Assembly: GCA_027596195.1 (NCBI GenBank)
Contig: JADGJG010000199.1
Location: 1-31,866, forward strand
DNA length: 31,866 nt
DNA from: Podochytrium sp. JEL0797
Lineage: Eukaryota > Chytridiomycota > Chytridiomycetes > Chytridiales > Chytriomycetaceae
Reading direction: 5' to 3'
Shown: positions 7,604 through 18,117 of the stretch, piece by piece
Position numbering within the stretch: position 1 is the stretch's first letter
Layout: each line of letters begins with the position of its first letter
Made by a program: the position numbers and the translations under genes
Notes under the pieces: model-generated
Told to the model about the DNA's origin: nothing
The model's input: the letters and a program-made list of their open reading frames with translations, nothing else
Database searches by the model: none

Positions 7604-8935
7604 ATGAACTCTACCTCCCCCACCGACGAAAAGACCCCGACGAAAACCCACCCCACCCACCATATCCATCACGTCGCGCAACCCCCAATCCCCGACACAA
7701 TCAACGAAGATGAGACAGCCACCGCCACCAGCCCTGCACCAACACAATACCTGTCTTCCAAACCACACCCCATGAACCTCACAAATCTAGCAGCAGCATT
7801 AGGAACGTCTCCTGACCGCGATTCTATCGTTTCAGCCGTTTCAACAACGAGTCCGCAACGGCTGGACCCGACGCACACGGACACGTTGGGGGACGTGTTG
7901 GAAAGAAATCGCGCGTGGTCGGTGAGGCAGCAGAAAAAGAATCCGGGAATGTTTGAAAAGTTGGCGTTGAAGCAGTCGCCAGAAATTTTGTGGATTGGTG
8001 AGTATTTACGCGTTGTGGGGGTTTGATACTGAAATCCAATTCAGGTTGCTGTGATTCAAGAGTTCCGGCAGAAAATATCTGCGGGTTCGGCCCTGGAGAT
8101 TTATTTGTTCACAGAAACATTGCCAACGTTGTGGTCCACACAGACCTCTCGATGCTCTCAGTCTTGCAATATGCTGTTGATATTTTGAAAGTCAAACATA
8201 TCATTGTTTGCGGCCACTACAAGTGCGGGGGTTGCAACTCTGCCATGTCACAACGCCAATTCGGTCTCATCGACAACTGGTTCGTAGTCTGACACGCGTA
8301 GTCTCATGCTCCGTTTGAACAAGAAAAACACCGCAGGCTCCGAAATATCAAAGACATTTACGCCGCAAATGCGGCCCAACTGGACCCCCTCCCCGAAGAA
8401 GAGCGCCAAGACGTGCTTGTGGAACTCAACGTGGCGAAATCGGTTCTCAATGTGTGTCACACGACAATTGTTCAAAACGCGTGGGCGAGGGGGCAGTACC
8501 TAAGCGTGCATGGATGGGTGTATCGGTTGAGTGATGGCCTGTTGGAGTTGAGTGTTCCTCTTTCTCCCTCTCTCTTTCTCCTTTCCATTCCTTGTGTCGG
8601 CGCGGGACTTACAAAAAAATGAATCGAATAGGGATCTCCAACTCTGCATCAACCATCGTGAAGAAGTCACCTCTGTCTATACATACGTGACCAATACAGG
8701 GATTCCGACCGCGAAACGCCGAAACACGTCCATCGATCGGCTTCAGCAACATCAATTTCCGCTTAAGTCTCCGCTACAAACGTACCTCGCGGCATCGTCG
8801 AATTGCGCGTCACCAAAGGAAGAGAGGCCTGTTTCGGCGCCGGCACATGGGAGGAATTCTTTGAACGGGGGCACGGGGGCGCAGACTCCGACCGGGTTGG
8901 CGAGTCGGATGAGTGAGTTGAAGTTGGAGCAGTGA
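7604..8935 (+). CDS. Beta-class carbonic anhydrase
   Basis: Reversible hydration of CO2 to bicarbonate with zinc. Four exons, 7604-7997, 8045-8279, 8337-8546 and 8632-8935, give 380 residues, all phases consistent. The zinc site is CCDSR (Cys133, with the Asp135-Arg137 dyad) and CGHYKCGGC (His189, Cys192). Splicing restores the family lines [13 protein letters not shown] and [15 protein letters not shown]. An N-terminal extension of about 110 residues (Thr/Pro/His-rich, disordered) and a C-terminal tail of about 90 residues lie outside the enzyme core; no clear mitochondrial presequence is seen, so it may be cytosolic. The extensions could be regulatory; that is inference. Confidence 0.92.
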
Positions 8936-9073
8936 TCGAGCCGCACATTCTGTTTGAATGATGTTATTTTGAATTAAAGAACATGATTATTTCAAACATC
9001 GTTCGTTATTTCATTTTTCGCAGGGGATTAACTTGGGATTAACTCAGGCACATCCTGGAAAAAAGTTTTCAAA

Positions 9074-9831
9074 ATGCGACGAACCACTGACCCCCGCCGC
9101 CCCGAAGGTGCGAGACAGCTGCCCCCCTCAGATTCCCTCCTCTGATGGAACGACCCACACACTTTCTCTCGAATGAATGCATTATGGGCGGCGTCCTCCT
9201 GATCGCTAAATTGCCATTTTGTAGATGTCATCCCGTACAAACAGCCGCGCGTGTCTGCCGACGATGCGGACCCTGATTTCTTTGGCCTTATTTCACTGCT
9301 GGGAGCGTTCGGAGGATTGGGTGCGTATCGTGTTTGTGATAGACAGAAAGCGTTGGTTCCTGATCCAAAATCTCTTTTTCTCGTTGCCTCATGCCCCGCC
9401 CTTCCGTCCCACCGTCTGTCTCCATATTCGAAATTTGAATAACTCGTGTTATTTCAATTGATACTTCTGTCCTTCTTCTTTCCGTCACATCCCCTCGAAC
9501 GCCTCACAAACCCGTCCAACCGAACGAATCAAACATCCGCCTCACCCTCCCTCCATTCAACCCCCCTCCCCCGGAACTCATACTACACAAACACCCATCC
9601 CAAAAAAAAAACCAACTATCAGTCTTCCGCCAAAAATACGCGGTTTGGGTGTCGCTCTGTGCTGCCTTGATTTCGCAGTTGACGGCCAAACAGACGGAGA
9701 AGGAGCATCGCCAGGGATCGGGCACGATCGCGTTCACATTGATGGGGGTGGTGATGCTGTACACCCAGTTGCTGTTGAAGGCGACGAACGATGCAATTGT
9801 TGCTGAGAAAGAGATGCAGATGCAGAATTGA
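9074..9831 (+). CDS. Asterix/PAT10-type ER membrane protein (UPF0139 family)
   Basis: Three exons, 9074-9107, 9225-9320 and 9623-9831, 112 residues, all junctions in phase. The spliced protein begins MRRTTDPRRPEDVIPYK, then DDADPDFFGLISLLGAFGGLVFRQKYAVWVSL and a final hydrophobic segment (IAFTLMGVVMLYTQLLL). DPRRP, a D-x-x-x-D-[FY] segment before the first membrane span, a charged turn and about 110 residues total match the Asterix family (human WDR83OS). This is the substrate-binding subunit of the PAT complex, which helps insert multipass proteins at the ER translocon. The second intron (302 nt) is long for this window. The family is absent from baker's yeast. Confidence 0.8.
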
Positions 9832-10985
9832 AGTGTTGGTGGGATGAATAAGAACAATTGTGCTTCTCTGCTCCTGGCCATCTCTTCGCATCCATTCGCA
9901 GCTTCCAGCAGCCCTGACTCCCTCCGTGACCTCTCGTACGCGTTAAATCAAGCCCGAGGAAGAGTGGGAAGGGAAGGAGGATAATTCAAACCGTCCTTTT
10001 TCCAGGGTCCTCTCTTCGACTCCCGAAGAAACTAAAACCACCTGTCGTTTGTACCCTCGAACGCGCGAGCATCGTGCATGCCTGTTGCAGGGTGTGTTCC
10101 GGAGCCTGTCGCCGCGTTATTTCCTCTTGAGAACACGTCACGTTTGAAGAATATATATCACAATTTTTGTTGTATTCAAGAACAAAAAACACCTTGGTGC
10201 AAAGCCCCCTTCCCCAAGCCAACCGAAGCGTAAGGGTCATGCTCCAGGCAAGGAAAAAGGCAATGAAATGGACCCCGCGAGTTTTAATCGCGTTTCAAGT
10301 GTCCCCAATCTCAAATAAAGAAAGCCTGCCTATACCAGTCGTGCTCCGATCATTCCAAAACAGTACGTAGCAACACATATGTTCCACGACCAATCAAGGT
10401 AGAGGATCGGAACCGTACAGGATTTTTTTGAAACGGCGCGTGCCCCCGTTTTGTCGTTTTATCACTCGCAGGAAAATGGGAGCTCCGCCCTCAGATGGAA
10501 GAAATGAAAGAAAGCAACACGTTAAAAAAAGTACTCACGACACCCACGCGGACGGACGTTCCCCTCCAGAAATGAGGGGATAAGAGCATATTCATGTTCG
10601 AGGTTTATTTCCCTCCCACTCAGAGAGGGAAGGAATGGGTGGCAAGGCGGAGATCCGCCCCGCCGTGCTCCATCATTCCAGATACACGAGATTAATTCAC
10701 TTCAATTAGGAGACCAATTTTTGACAGAAGTCCTTATCCCCCCTTTTTTTTTGATAAAATTACACCCTAAATATGGAACCGGGATGATGCGTTGCGACAG
10801 GGTCGCTGGGGAGCTGCTTTCGCCGTCGCTTTTGCGAACAACGCGCGACTGCTTGATTTTTGGACGCGTGGTTGAGACAAGTACAATCTCTGAATAAAAA
10901 TTTTGAGCAGAGGGAACGTTCGGTCTGATTTGTTTACATTTCTTTCACGCAGTTAACTATAAATGAATGTATTTATATCGTAAAA
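9832..10985. other. Long convergent intergenic region, no protein gene seen
   Basis: This 1.15-kb stretch lies between the 3' end of the Asterix-type gene and the 3' end of the four-Cys gene at 10986-12777. It is therefore not a promoter for either. No tRNA, 5S rRNA or recognisable coding exon was found. Hairpins and an Sm-like site occur at 10561-10745 (separate entry). In a genome packed this tightly an unread RNA gene or a short diverged gene is possible. Confidence 0.5.
10561..10745 (+). ncRNA. Candidate structured ncRNA (hairpins plus Sm-like site)
   Basis: Three adjacent inverted repeats: CCCCTC/GAGGGG (10561-10579), TTCCCTC/GAGGGAA (10609-10631) and GGCGG/CCGCC (10646-10659). An AATTTTTGA stretch at 10716-10724 resembles an Sm-protein binding site, and a T-run follows at about 10743. 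The order (stem-loops, then an Sm-like site) is that of U-type snRNAs, but I could not match U1, U2, U4, U5 or U6 conserved elements. Low confidence; it may be chance structure. Confidence 0.2.
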
Positions 10986-12777
10986 TCATCTCCCATAGAC
11001 ATCCAAAAACGATCCACGTCTCTCAGCACCACCACCACCGCCACTCACTTCCACACTCCCAAACACCTCCACAAAACTCTGTCTCCTCCCTCCTTTGCCC
11101 ACATCATCGTCAAACGGATTCTCCACCTCCGGCCTGTGCACAGCAAACGAGTCCCGGTTAATCGGACGCTGATAAGCTTCCGCAAACGACACGGGACGCA
11201 CTGAGTTCATACTGACAGGCGATACATCTTTTATGTCGTCTGACTGCATAGAACGCGTGGGAAGGAGTGTGGGTGGGGCCACCGCGTGGTGAGAATAACC
11301 CCGAACAGGTGGTTGCTGTTGTTGAGGAGGCGTCCAAGATTGCTGTAAACTGGAGGAAGGTCGCACGAGAGGAGCCGCCGTTGCCGCCGTCACGGACGAA
11401 GGAAAAACGCCATAAGCTTCGGCAAACGAGTTGCGGTGATTGGTGGGCGCGGCATTCTTGTCGGCAAAAGGGCCCTCAAAGTCCACCGCTGCTACAGGAG
11501 GCATACTCATGTGTCGCGTTGCCATGGGGTGGGATTCGTACACGTTCGAAAAGGACGTGGTTCGCGGGACAGCAGCTGCGGGGCCAGCAGCATATGGCAT
11601 ACTCGCGCGATGGGCGGCTTGTTGTTGGGAGGTGGGGAACGTGTATTCCCGATTGCTGGTGTCTTGCGACATTGAACGCGAGGGGTTGCTGTACACGGCG
11701 TCGAAAAGGGAAGGCGCTGCTCCTTGCGAGGACCACGCGACGCTGCTGACATCGCCTTCGTCATCGAGGTCAATCAACTGCGTCGGCTCGCGGTATTGGT
11801 TTTGCGTTTTGGTAGAAGAAGGTTGTTGCATTTCGAACGCGGCTTCACTGCCACCCAACGCGGCAGCGTCCCTGGTTCCCGGGGGAGACTCAAATCTACG
11901 CTGAGTCTGAAAATTGAAAGCGGCGTGGTTCTGCTGCTGCTGCTGCTGTTCGTTCCAAGAATCCGGCTGTTGACGCGGTGGGTTCCGGGGCAGAGTCGAA
12001 GCACGCACTTGATCCTCCACCATACCTTTACCAGTGATGTCACGCGAATCATCTCCATTTTGACCACGCGAGGTCCTCTCGCGCTTGGATCGTCTGCAGA
12101 ACCGCACGAGAAGAAGGGTCACCAACAACAAGACGACCAAAGCGCCGATTCCGATCCCAGCCCACGCTGCAATGGGAATACCAAGGGGAAGAGAAGCAGC
12201 AGACGGTTCCAGGGGAGTAGAAGTCGTTGAGACCGCGATGGAAGCAGTCAGTGTGGCATCGGACTTGGACGCGGTGCCGGTGGGCGCTACGGACGCAGTG
12301 GGCAAAAAAACCGGCCCTGCATCAACGCCCGTAGGAGGAACAGGAGAGATATCGGCACCCGTGGGAGAAGCCGAAACCGTCGTGGAAACCGAGGTTCCTC
12401 CACCATTTGCACCCGCACCACCAGTCGCCGTGGATATTGACACCGCGGTTAATGAAGCCGTTCTCGATGTTACTTGTACGGGAGCTGATACGGTAGCACC
12501 ACCCCTACCAAATGCAACCAATTAAACGATATTTTCATTATCGGAGGGGAACTCACACAGTACAAAACGCCAGATAACTCTGCGGATCCGTGAAAAGCAT
12601 ATTGGATGGGTCAAACTCTCCGTTCTCTTTGCAGGCGTTGAAGAAGGGTGTCATGGTGGCCAAAACGAGGTCTGAACAGACACAATGTGGGCGGTCGTAT
12701 GCCGGCGGGCATTGTCGTTGTGCCGTGAGGAGGGACTGCTCGTAGGTGAGCTGGAGGGCCGGGCAAGGATCAGACAT
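10986..12777 (-). CDS. Four-Cys ectodomain single-pass membrane protein with long Ser/Gln-rich tail
   Basis: Exons 12777-12557 and 12504-10986 (52-nt intron, GTGAGT...GGTAG) give 579 residues. Residues 1-75 hold a Cys-rich domain with LATMTPFFNAC and DPQSYLAFC, shared with the genes at 13331, 14031 and 22577. A Ser/Thr/Gly-rich stalk follows, then one membrane span at about 186-208 (GIGIGALVVLLLVTLLLVRFC), then RRSKRER and a cytoplasmic tail of about 370 residues rich in Gln, Ser and Pro. The tail repeats R-x-x-S-F-x-[EDN]-x-[YF] five times (for example HRNSFAEAYG and RRGSFLDVYG). There is no cleavable signal peptide, so an N-out reverse-anchor topology is likely. It looks like a surface receptor or sensor; the function is not known. 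Confidence 0.75.
11931..11948. repeat. (CTG)6 trinucleotide run
   Basis: Encodes six consecutive Gln on the minus strand in the cytoplasmic tail of the four-Cys protein. Confidence 0.9.
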
Positions 12778-13330
12778 TGACTTGACGCCCGAACGTCGCT
12801 TTCCTTTTCGGTGATTTAATCAAAAACAAAATCTCCATTTTTGGTCGCGTGCGCTCTTTCCACAGATCAGCCACGTTCGCGCCACAACTTCACCATCTAC
12901 GAATCCATCGATCCCTTCTTTTGTTACTTTTCATGATTTTCAAGCTATTTCAAACCAACCCTGAACCCACCCACCCACGCCGTATACTTACACACGTACA
13001 TTTGAAACAAACTCGAATTTCCAGAAACCAGAAGAACCGAAGCAGCAATGCGCAGTGAAAGCATTCCTGCGCGACCGCCTTCATCAAGACTTGACTTGCA
13101 TGGATCTGGACGAAATTTCACGTTTTTTGTTTGTCACGTGTGCGCCAATCGCCAAGCTGCAACTTCCTCATCATTCCCCATGATCGATAGAATAAAACAG
13201 AGTTGGGTACTGCATCACTTCACTGTCTGCAGACCCGTCAATGGAATATTAATCAACGCCACTAAAACGCCTGTCGGGAGTTTCCCCCATGGATTTTATT
13301 TCTTATTCCTCTACACACGTCAAAAGTGTT
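12778..13330. promoter_or_regulatory. Intergenic: promoter of the four-Cys gene at 10986-12777
   Basis: 553 bp between the stop of the next minus-strand gene (13331) and the start at 12777. No coding feature or clear motif recognised. Confidence 0.4.
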
Positions 13331-13774
13331 TTACTCCTCTAAAGGGGGAAGACCATCCTGCTCCCTTTCTCTTTTCGCCGCTTCGATTTCCGTTGCCGTT
13401 GGAAAAAACGATCTGCGCAACAGGAGCACGAGCATCACCACAAAAAACACAATACTAATGATTGGAACGGTTTCGGTTGCACCAGAAGGGGGGCTTGACG
13501 TGGGTTGGGCGGCCGCAGTTGGCGTGGCAGCTATTAACGTTGGGATGGTAGCAGCCGCGGGCACGATCAACGTGGCGTTGTACCGCTCATGGCAGTACCA
13601 CTGGAAATCCGTAATGTCCTTTGAGGAGCGGGGGATTGTAGTGTCGGCGGGACATCCGTTGACGTATTTGACCATTCCGTCCATCGTGTCCTGATTACAG
13701 GCATTGACTGAAGGACTCGTCAGTGCTTGCACATACGCTGTCTTTGCTTGTTCGCATTCCGTGATTTGCGACAT
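13331..13774 (-). CDS. Four-Cys ectodomain membrane protein, short form
   Basis: A 147-residue intronless protein starting MSQITECEQAKTAY. The ectodomain has the family pattern: Cys near residue 7, then NACNQDTMDGMVKYVNGC, then FQWYCHERYN. An Ala/Thr/Pro stalk and one membrane span (VPIISIVFFVVMLVLLL) precede a short basic and acidic tail ending DGLPPLEE. No signal peptide. The frame stays open 54 codons upstream, but the family alignment begins at this Met. It lies between two relatives on the same strand, indicating tandem duplication. Function unknown. Confidence 0.7.
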   Translation of the reverse strand: MSQITECEQAKTAYVQALTSPSVNACNQDTMDGMVKYVNGCPADTTIPRSSKDITDFQWYCHERYNATLIVPAAATIPTLIAATPTAAAQPTSSPPSGATETVPIISIVFFVVMLVLLLRRSFFPTATEIEAAKREREQDGLPPLEE

Positions 13775-14030
13775 TTGGCAAGGAAGCCCGTGATGCGTTG
13801 GAAATGGATTTTTGAGTGGTTTTGGACGATTTCCGGATTCCCCCGAATCTCGAATGGGAAAACCTGAATGGGTTTTAAGATCCACTACCAGAATCGGCAC
13901 TGTTCGGCAGTCAATAGATAGCCTCAAACTTGGCAAGCAAGGTCGGCTCCCCTCTCCAGTATTTCTAAATTCTATTCTTTCTTTTTTATTTCTTAAATGA
14001 TGTATGTTCCTCTGTCATCTCCTCAAAGGG

Positions 14031-14819
14031 TTAATGCTCAATACCATACTCATACGCGGGTGGAGCCGCGCCCTCTTCCCCAACCCTCTCCGGAATATGC
14101 ACCGCAGTCGCATGATTCCCATACCCAGCCGCCGCCACTGGAGCAACATCCGCCCCAGGATGCACATACTGAACCCCTTGCGGTTCCCCAGAAGCAGCAT
14201 ACAACACAGGACCTCCATACCTTCCACCCCGTTGCACCTGTTGCGGCTGATTCATCTGCATCGCAACACCGGGTGGTGGAGGATATACTCCACCACTTTC
14301 CTGATACTGCCTCACACCACCACCTACAGCAGCCATCGCCGCATCCCGACGCGCCTTCACAATTCGAAACCACACGTAAATAAGCCCAAGGAACACAAGC
14401 ACCGCGGCCCCTCCACCCGTGATGGGTCCACATCCGTCACAAGAGCTTGAGTAATAATCCGTGTTCCCAGCGGCTGATGTGGTGGTAGTGGTCTTGACAG
14501 CAGCAGCCGTGGTGGCAACTACGGCGGTTGTGGTGGAAGGAACGGCCGACGCCAAGACGGCAGGCAACCCGGTGGCTTGCAGGGCAACATTGTAGTGCGA
14601 GAGGCAGTAAGTTTGGAATGTGGCAGGGTCTTGGTAATTGGAATCTTCCGTGCTGAAAGACAGTTGCAGACCCGACTGGTTGCAGGCAATGTAAAACGCC
14701 ATCATTGCGTCCATCACGGCTTGCGTGCAGTAGTTGCTGGTTTGCGCGATGGCGAGGTTTTCGGATTGTCGATACGCCGCGAGGGTGGATTGGCAAACCG
14801 CAAAGTTCGCTTGTGCCAT
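14031..14819 (-). CDS. Four-Cys ectodomain membrane protein with PPxY tail
   Basis: A 262-residue intronless protein. The ectodomain runs from FAVCQSTLAAY through NYCTQAVMDAMMAFYIAC to DPATFQTYCLSHYNVAL, the clearest copy of the family pattern. A Thr-rich stalk, an extra CDGC pair and a membrane span (GAAVLVFLGLIYVWFRIV) follow. The cytoplasmic tail is rich in Pro, Gln, Gly and Tyr and ends with APPAYEYG, a PPxY motif of the kind bound by WW domains of Nedd4/Rsp5 ligases and adaptors (known for the motif, inferred here). No signal peptide at the N-terminus (MAQANFAVC). Confidence 0.75.
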   Translation of the reverse strand: MAQANFAVCQSTLAAYRQSENLAIAQTSNYCTQAVMDAMMAFYIACNQSGLQLSFSTEDSNYQDPATFQTYCLSHYNVALQATGLPAVLASAVPSTTTAVVATTAAAVKTTTTTSAAGNTDYYSSSCDGCGPITGGGAAVLVFLGLIYVWFRIVKARRDAAMAAVGGGVRQYQESGGVYPPPPGVAMQMNQPQQVQRGGRYGGPVLYAASGEPQGVQYVHPGADVAPVAAAGYGNHATAVHIPERVGEEGAAPPAYEYGIEH

Positions 14820-15126
14820 TTTTGATTGATGTTGCGGCTTGGGAATTTTTTTTGTCGGGCGTGCATGGAGATTGGGGGGCGAGTGGGGCGAAGAGCACGT
14901 TTTTGTTTCCCGTGCTTTTTTTGGTCAGCCGAATGATACACTAGATGGAATGATGAATAGGGAGAAAAAATGATTGGGGGGTCTCATTTCGGACATGTTT
15001 AAAACGTATTATGAGGTATTTATTGAATACTAATCCATACTGAACAATCGAGATGAGGCGTATCAAAAAAGGGAGGGGGATAAAACTGAAAAAAAGCGCG
15101 GCTCGCGAAGCGACCAAGTCCGAGAT
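14820..15126. promoter_or_regulatory. Intergenic: promoter of the 14031-14819 gene
   Basis: 307 bp up to the stop codon of the 15127-16050 gene. An AGATTCAAATCT palindrome near 15123 borders that stop but belongs to no recognisable tRNA. Confidence 0.4.
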
Positions 15127-16050
15127 TCAAATCTCCTCCAACCTCGGAGCAACCCTATCGTAAAACGTGACATTGGTGTTTCCCAACCGCGAAAACGCAC
15201 CAAATGTTCCGCTCCCATTCCCAACCACCATCGTCTTTCCCGCGACCCATCCTTTCGCACCGCCCGTTCCGTAATGATTAAATGGCTCATTTCCACCAAC
15301 CACGCGCACATGGCCAAGTCCCGGATTCACGTCAAACTTGCCCTTGAACCCAAACACACTCGCGACAATGTTCCCAGTCCCCGTGCTCAACATGGTGGCC
15401 GAGTTGTGGTCGTGCGGACTTAGTTCTACATCAATCGACCCAACGCCCGTCTCTGCCGCGAGAAACGCGTACCCACGAATGGTAGCTGCAATTTCTCCAA
15501 CGCCCGTGGACAAGCGCACGCCGTTCTTGACGCACACGTCTCGCAGAGAGATGTTGCCGACTTGGAGATCGGTTTCGAGGTGATCTGCATTGAGCGGCGA
15601 GGCGATAGTGACTTGACCCACATCGAGGTTTGCTTTGAACGAGTGGGCGTCGGGGCCGTTGTAGTCGAGGGTTGCCACGTGTCCCTTGAGCTCGAAGGCG
15701 TCGAGATTCGTGGGGGCGGCAATGTCGATGTGCGTGTGCAGGCGGCCAAAGCCGAGGAAGCTGAGGACGGCGAAGGGGAGGAAGTACGACTGTTCCTTGT
15801 ACTCGACGCGCACGATGAGCTTGTTGCCCAGCACGCGCTCGACACTCACGGCCGTGTGTGAGTCTGGCTTTGCAGAGTGTTGTACCGAGGCAGTGCCGAA
15901 GAGCGTGCCGCGCGTGGAGACGGTGACAGCGGTGGTTCCCTTGCCGAGAGTGATGATCTCGATGGCGTTGATGCGTCCCACAGAGACAGTAGTTGCCGGA
16001 TGCGAGTGATGGCGATGATGAAGAAGGTGTGCGTCGTGCGTGGAAGTCAT
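15127..16050 (-). CDS. Adhesin-like protein with beta-helix-type repeats (DUF4097-like)
   Basis: A 307-residue single-exon protein. After a His-rich start (MTSTHDAHLLHHRHHSH) it is made of short beta-strand-like segments with recurring G-x-[IV] turns: VGQVTIASPL, VGNISLRDVC, VGEIAATIRG, VGSIDVELS, TGNIVASVFG and LGHVRVVGG, about 20-25 residues apart. Such G-[NSE]-I-x-[VL] ladders are typical of DUF4097-type right-handed beta-helix proteins, often called putative adhesins. No signal peptide or anchor is present, so the location is unclear. It is divergent from eIF4E2 and downstream of none of the four-Cys genes. The family assignment rests on repeat character only. Confidence 0.6.
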   Translation of the reverse strand: MTSTHDAHLLHHRHHSHPATTVSVGRINAIEIITLGKGTTAVTVSTRGTLFGTASVQHSAKPDSHTAVSVERVLGNKLIVRVEYKEQSYFLPFAVLSFLGFGRLHTHIDIAAPTNLDAFELKGHVATLDYNGPDAHSFKANLDVGQVTIASPLNADHLETDLQVGNISLRDVCVKNGVRLSTGVGEIAATIRGYAFLAAETGVGSIDVELSPHDHNSATMLSTGTGNIVASVFGFKGKFDVNPGLGHVRVVGGNEPFNHYGTGGAKGWVAGKTMVVGNGSGTFGAFSRLGNTNVTFYDRVAPRLEEI

Positions 16051-16737
16051 TTGGCTTGGCTGCTTTTCGATGAAAATTTGTGGCAAAATTTGTGTCCGCA
16101 CTTTCCTTTTTCAATCTCATTTCAAACGAGGAACGAAAAAGAAAAGAGAATCTTTCTTTCAACTAGCTATCTTTTTCAATGGCGAAATGAAGGAAGCCAG
16201 ATGATAAATATCAAAAAATCCATCGACATCTCACAGACGGAATTCCTCCTTTAAGCCTGATACCCCGCGCGCCTATCCGCGCCCTCTGCAAAGCGGCAAA
16301 GATGTCGAAGCACATCCTTTTCCAAGCGTCTCAGAAATCGCGGATCGTTTTGCGAAATGACTAACTCCCGAATCCGTGTGGACAAACTCGGATTCCACCC
16401 CCGAGGCACTTCCGTTTAAATCGGGACCCCGGTTATCCATACAAGAAACCTGAAGAAAACAGGGGTAAGAATGAGCCTCAAGAGGGGCGCTGAACGCTTT
16501 TCTCATGAGCCTCGGAGAAACGCTGCTTTTTGCGGCTGCTCGACCCATCCTCTTCCTCTTCCTCTTTCAATAGCGTTGTTGCACTTGCAGCATCACAGAC
16601 ATGCCGGACACACGGTTACGGCATTATCTCACTCCATTCGGAACCCAGAGCTGATCGGGCTGTGTTCGCAGTGGATGCATTTCGCAGTGTCAATGGTTGC
16701 GAACTTCGAAAACCGAAAGAAAACAAAAAAATCAATC
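16051..16737. promoter_or_regulatory. Divergent intergenic region between the beta-helix gene and eIF4E2
   Basis: 687 bp with promoters for both directions expected. A 91-codon minus-strand open frame (16273-16548) shows no domain, signal or homologue and is not annotated. Confidence 0.4.
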
Positions 16738-17977
16738 ATGAGCCAATCCGCAGGCCTCACCCCTCTCCAACACTCCTGGGTCTTCTGGTGCGCACCCCCA
16801 TCCTTCATCCCTCCCTCTCACGATCACAGACCCCACATTGCAATGCGAAGCCTGACCTCCCCTGCGAAACCGTGCGAACCACACACACTGATAAACACCA
16901 TCCCAGGACCATGATCAAAGAACCGAAACGAAAAGACGTCAAACAGCAACAGTCCACAACCCCATCCCTCTCGGACACCCCAACCGAATCCGCTCCTGAA
17001 CCCACCACTGCAACCACCCCCTCCACCACCGATGCTTCCTCAACAACTGCGGCATCATGGAACAACAATGTGCACTACTCGGACGCTATTACGAAACTGA
17101 GCACGTTTGGAACCGTGGAAGAGTTTTGGAGCGGGTATTCGCACGTCAAGAGACCGCATTCGTTGCCGACTGCGAGTGATTTGTTTTTGTTTAAGGAGGG
17201 GTTGAGACCGACTTGGGAGGGTGCGTTTTGCTGCTTTCTTTTGTTGGTCATGGGAAAGGGGGAAGTGCGGGGGGGACCTATCAGAGTGACGAATTGACTT
17301 TTTTTATTCTTTCTTCGGGGCTGTATGGATGAAGACCAACCGACTGGCGGGAAATGGATTGTGAGGCTCAAGAAGGGACTTTCGAGTCGATACTGGGTAA
17401 GAGAGTTTTTTCTTGAATTTTTTTGTTTTTGCGGTTCAACCGTTTCTAACGCTCTCTCTCTCTCTCACCTCCTCCCTTCCACACACGTGCATTTTCCTCA
17501 TTTAGGAAAACCTGGTATGATTCATCCCTGGCTTCGCCGTTCCAACTTCAACGCCAATTATATTCGAAACTGCCCCCCTTTCCCCCTCTCCCCTCTCGCG
17601 CTCTCTCTCACGTCGAATAACGAAAACCCCATTCCCAGGTCCTCGCCCTCATTGGCGAACAATTCGACGTGGGTTCCGAAATCTGTGGAGCCGTGATTTC
17701 GATGCGACACCAGGAAGATATTTTGAGTGTGTGGAACAAGACGGCCGATTCGGGACGCGTGAATTTGAAGATTCGGTAACGACTTTTTATTTCCTTTTGT
17801 GGCGTTGTTTCCAAAACTCACGGCTTCCACTCGCTTTTTTTCCCTTATTTTGCGCATTTAAGTGACACGCTCAAGAGGGTGCTCAACTTGCCATCGAATT
17901 GCATCATGGAATATAAGGCGCATCAGGCGTCGATTACGGATCAGAGCAGTTACAGAAACACGTCCTTGTTTTTGTGA
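16738..17977 (+). CDS. Cap-binding protein eIF4E2 (4EHP class)
   Basis: Binds the mRNA 5' cap; the 4EHP class usually represses translation. Six exons, 16738-16787, 16907-17220, 17335-17396, 17506-17514, 17639-17775 and 17863-17977, give 228 residues with every phase consistent. The spliced protein reads TPLQHSWVFW, then a low-complexity insert of about 50 residues, then TFGTVEEFWSGYSHVKRP, FLFKEGLRPTWED, GGKWIVRLKKGLSSRYW, ENL, VLALIGEQFDVGSEICGAV, SVWNKTADS and DTLKRVLNLPSN. The lines around GGKWI, ENL and LNLP match 4EHP better than class I eIF4E. Exon 4 is a 9-nt microexon encoding ENL, needed to complete the conserved line. Two introns end in AAG. Confidence 0.88.
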
Positions 17978-18117
17978 TTCAAAATGATATTTGTTTTTGG
18001 TTTTGTTGTGTGTGATGAAAAGATTCAGAAAGAAGACAATAAAGCCACAACGCGTGAGCACGCAAGCAGGTGTTTTTGTTGTGTCCGGACTTTGTCGAAT
18101 CCAAACAAAAAAAACAA

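Noticed and set aside
10380..10440. SRP RNA helix 8-like stretch (GGATCGGAACCGTACAGG)
   Set aside because: Lacks the GNAR tetraloop and the conserved asymmetric loop; no Alu domain nearby.
15110..15130. Possible tRNA T-arm (AGATTCAAATCT)
   Set aside because: No acceptor stem, D-arm or anticodon arm at suitable distances; it overlaps the end of a coding sequence.
16273..16548. 91-codon minus-strand open frame
   Set aside because: No domain, no signal peptide and no splice partner; composition typical of chance.
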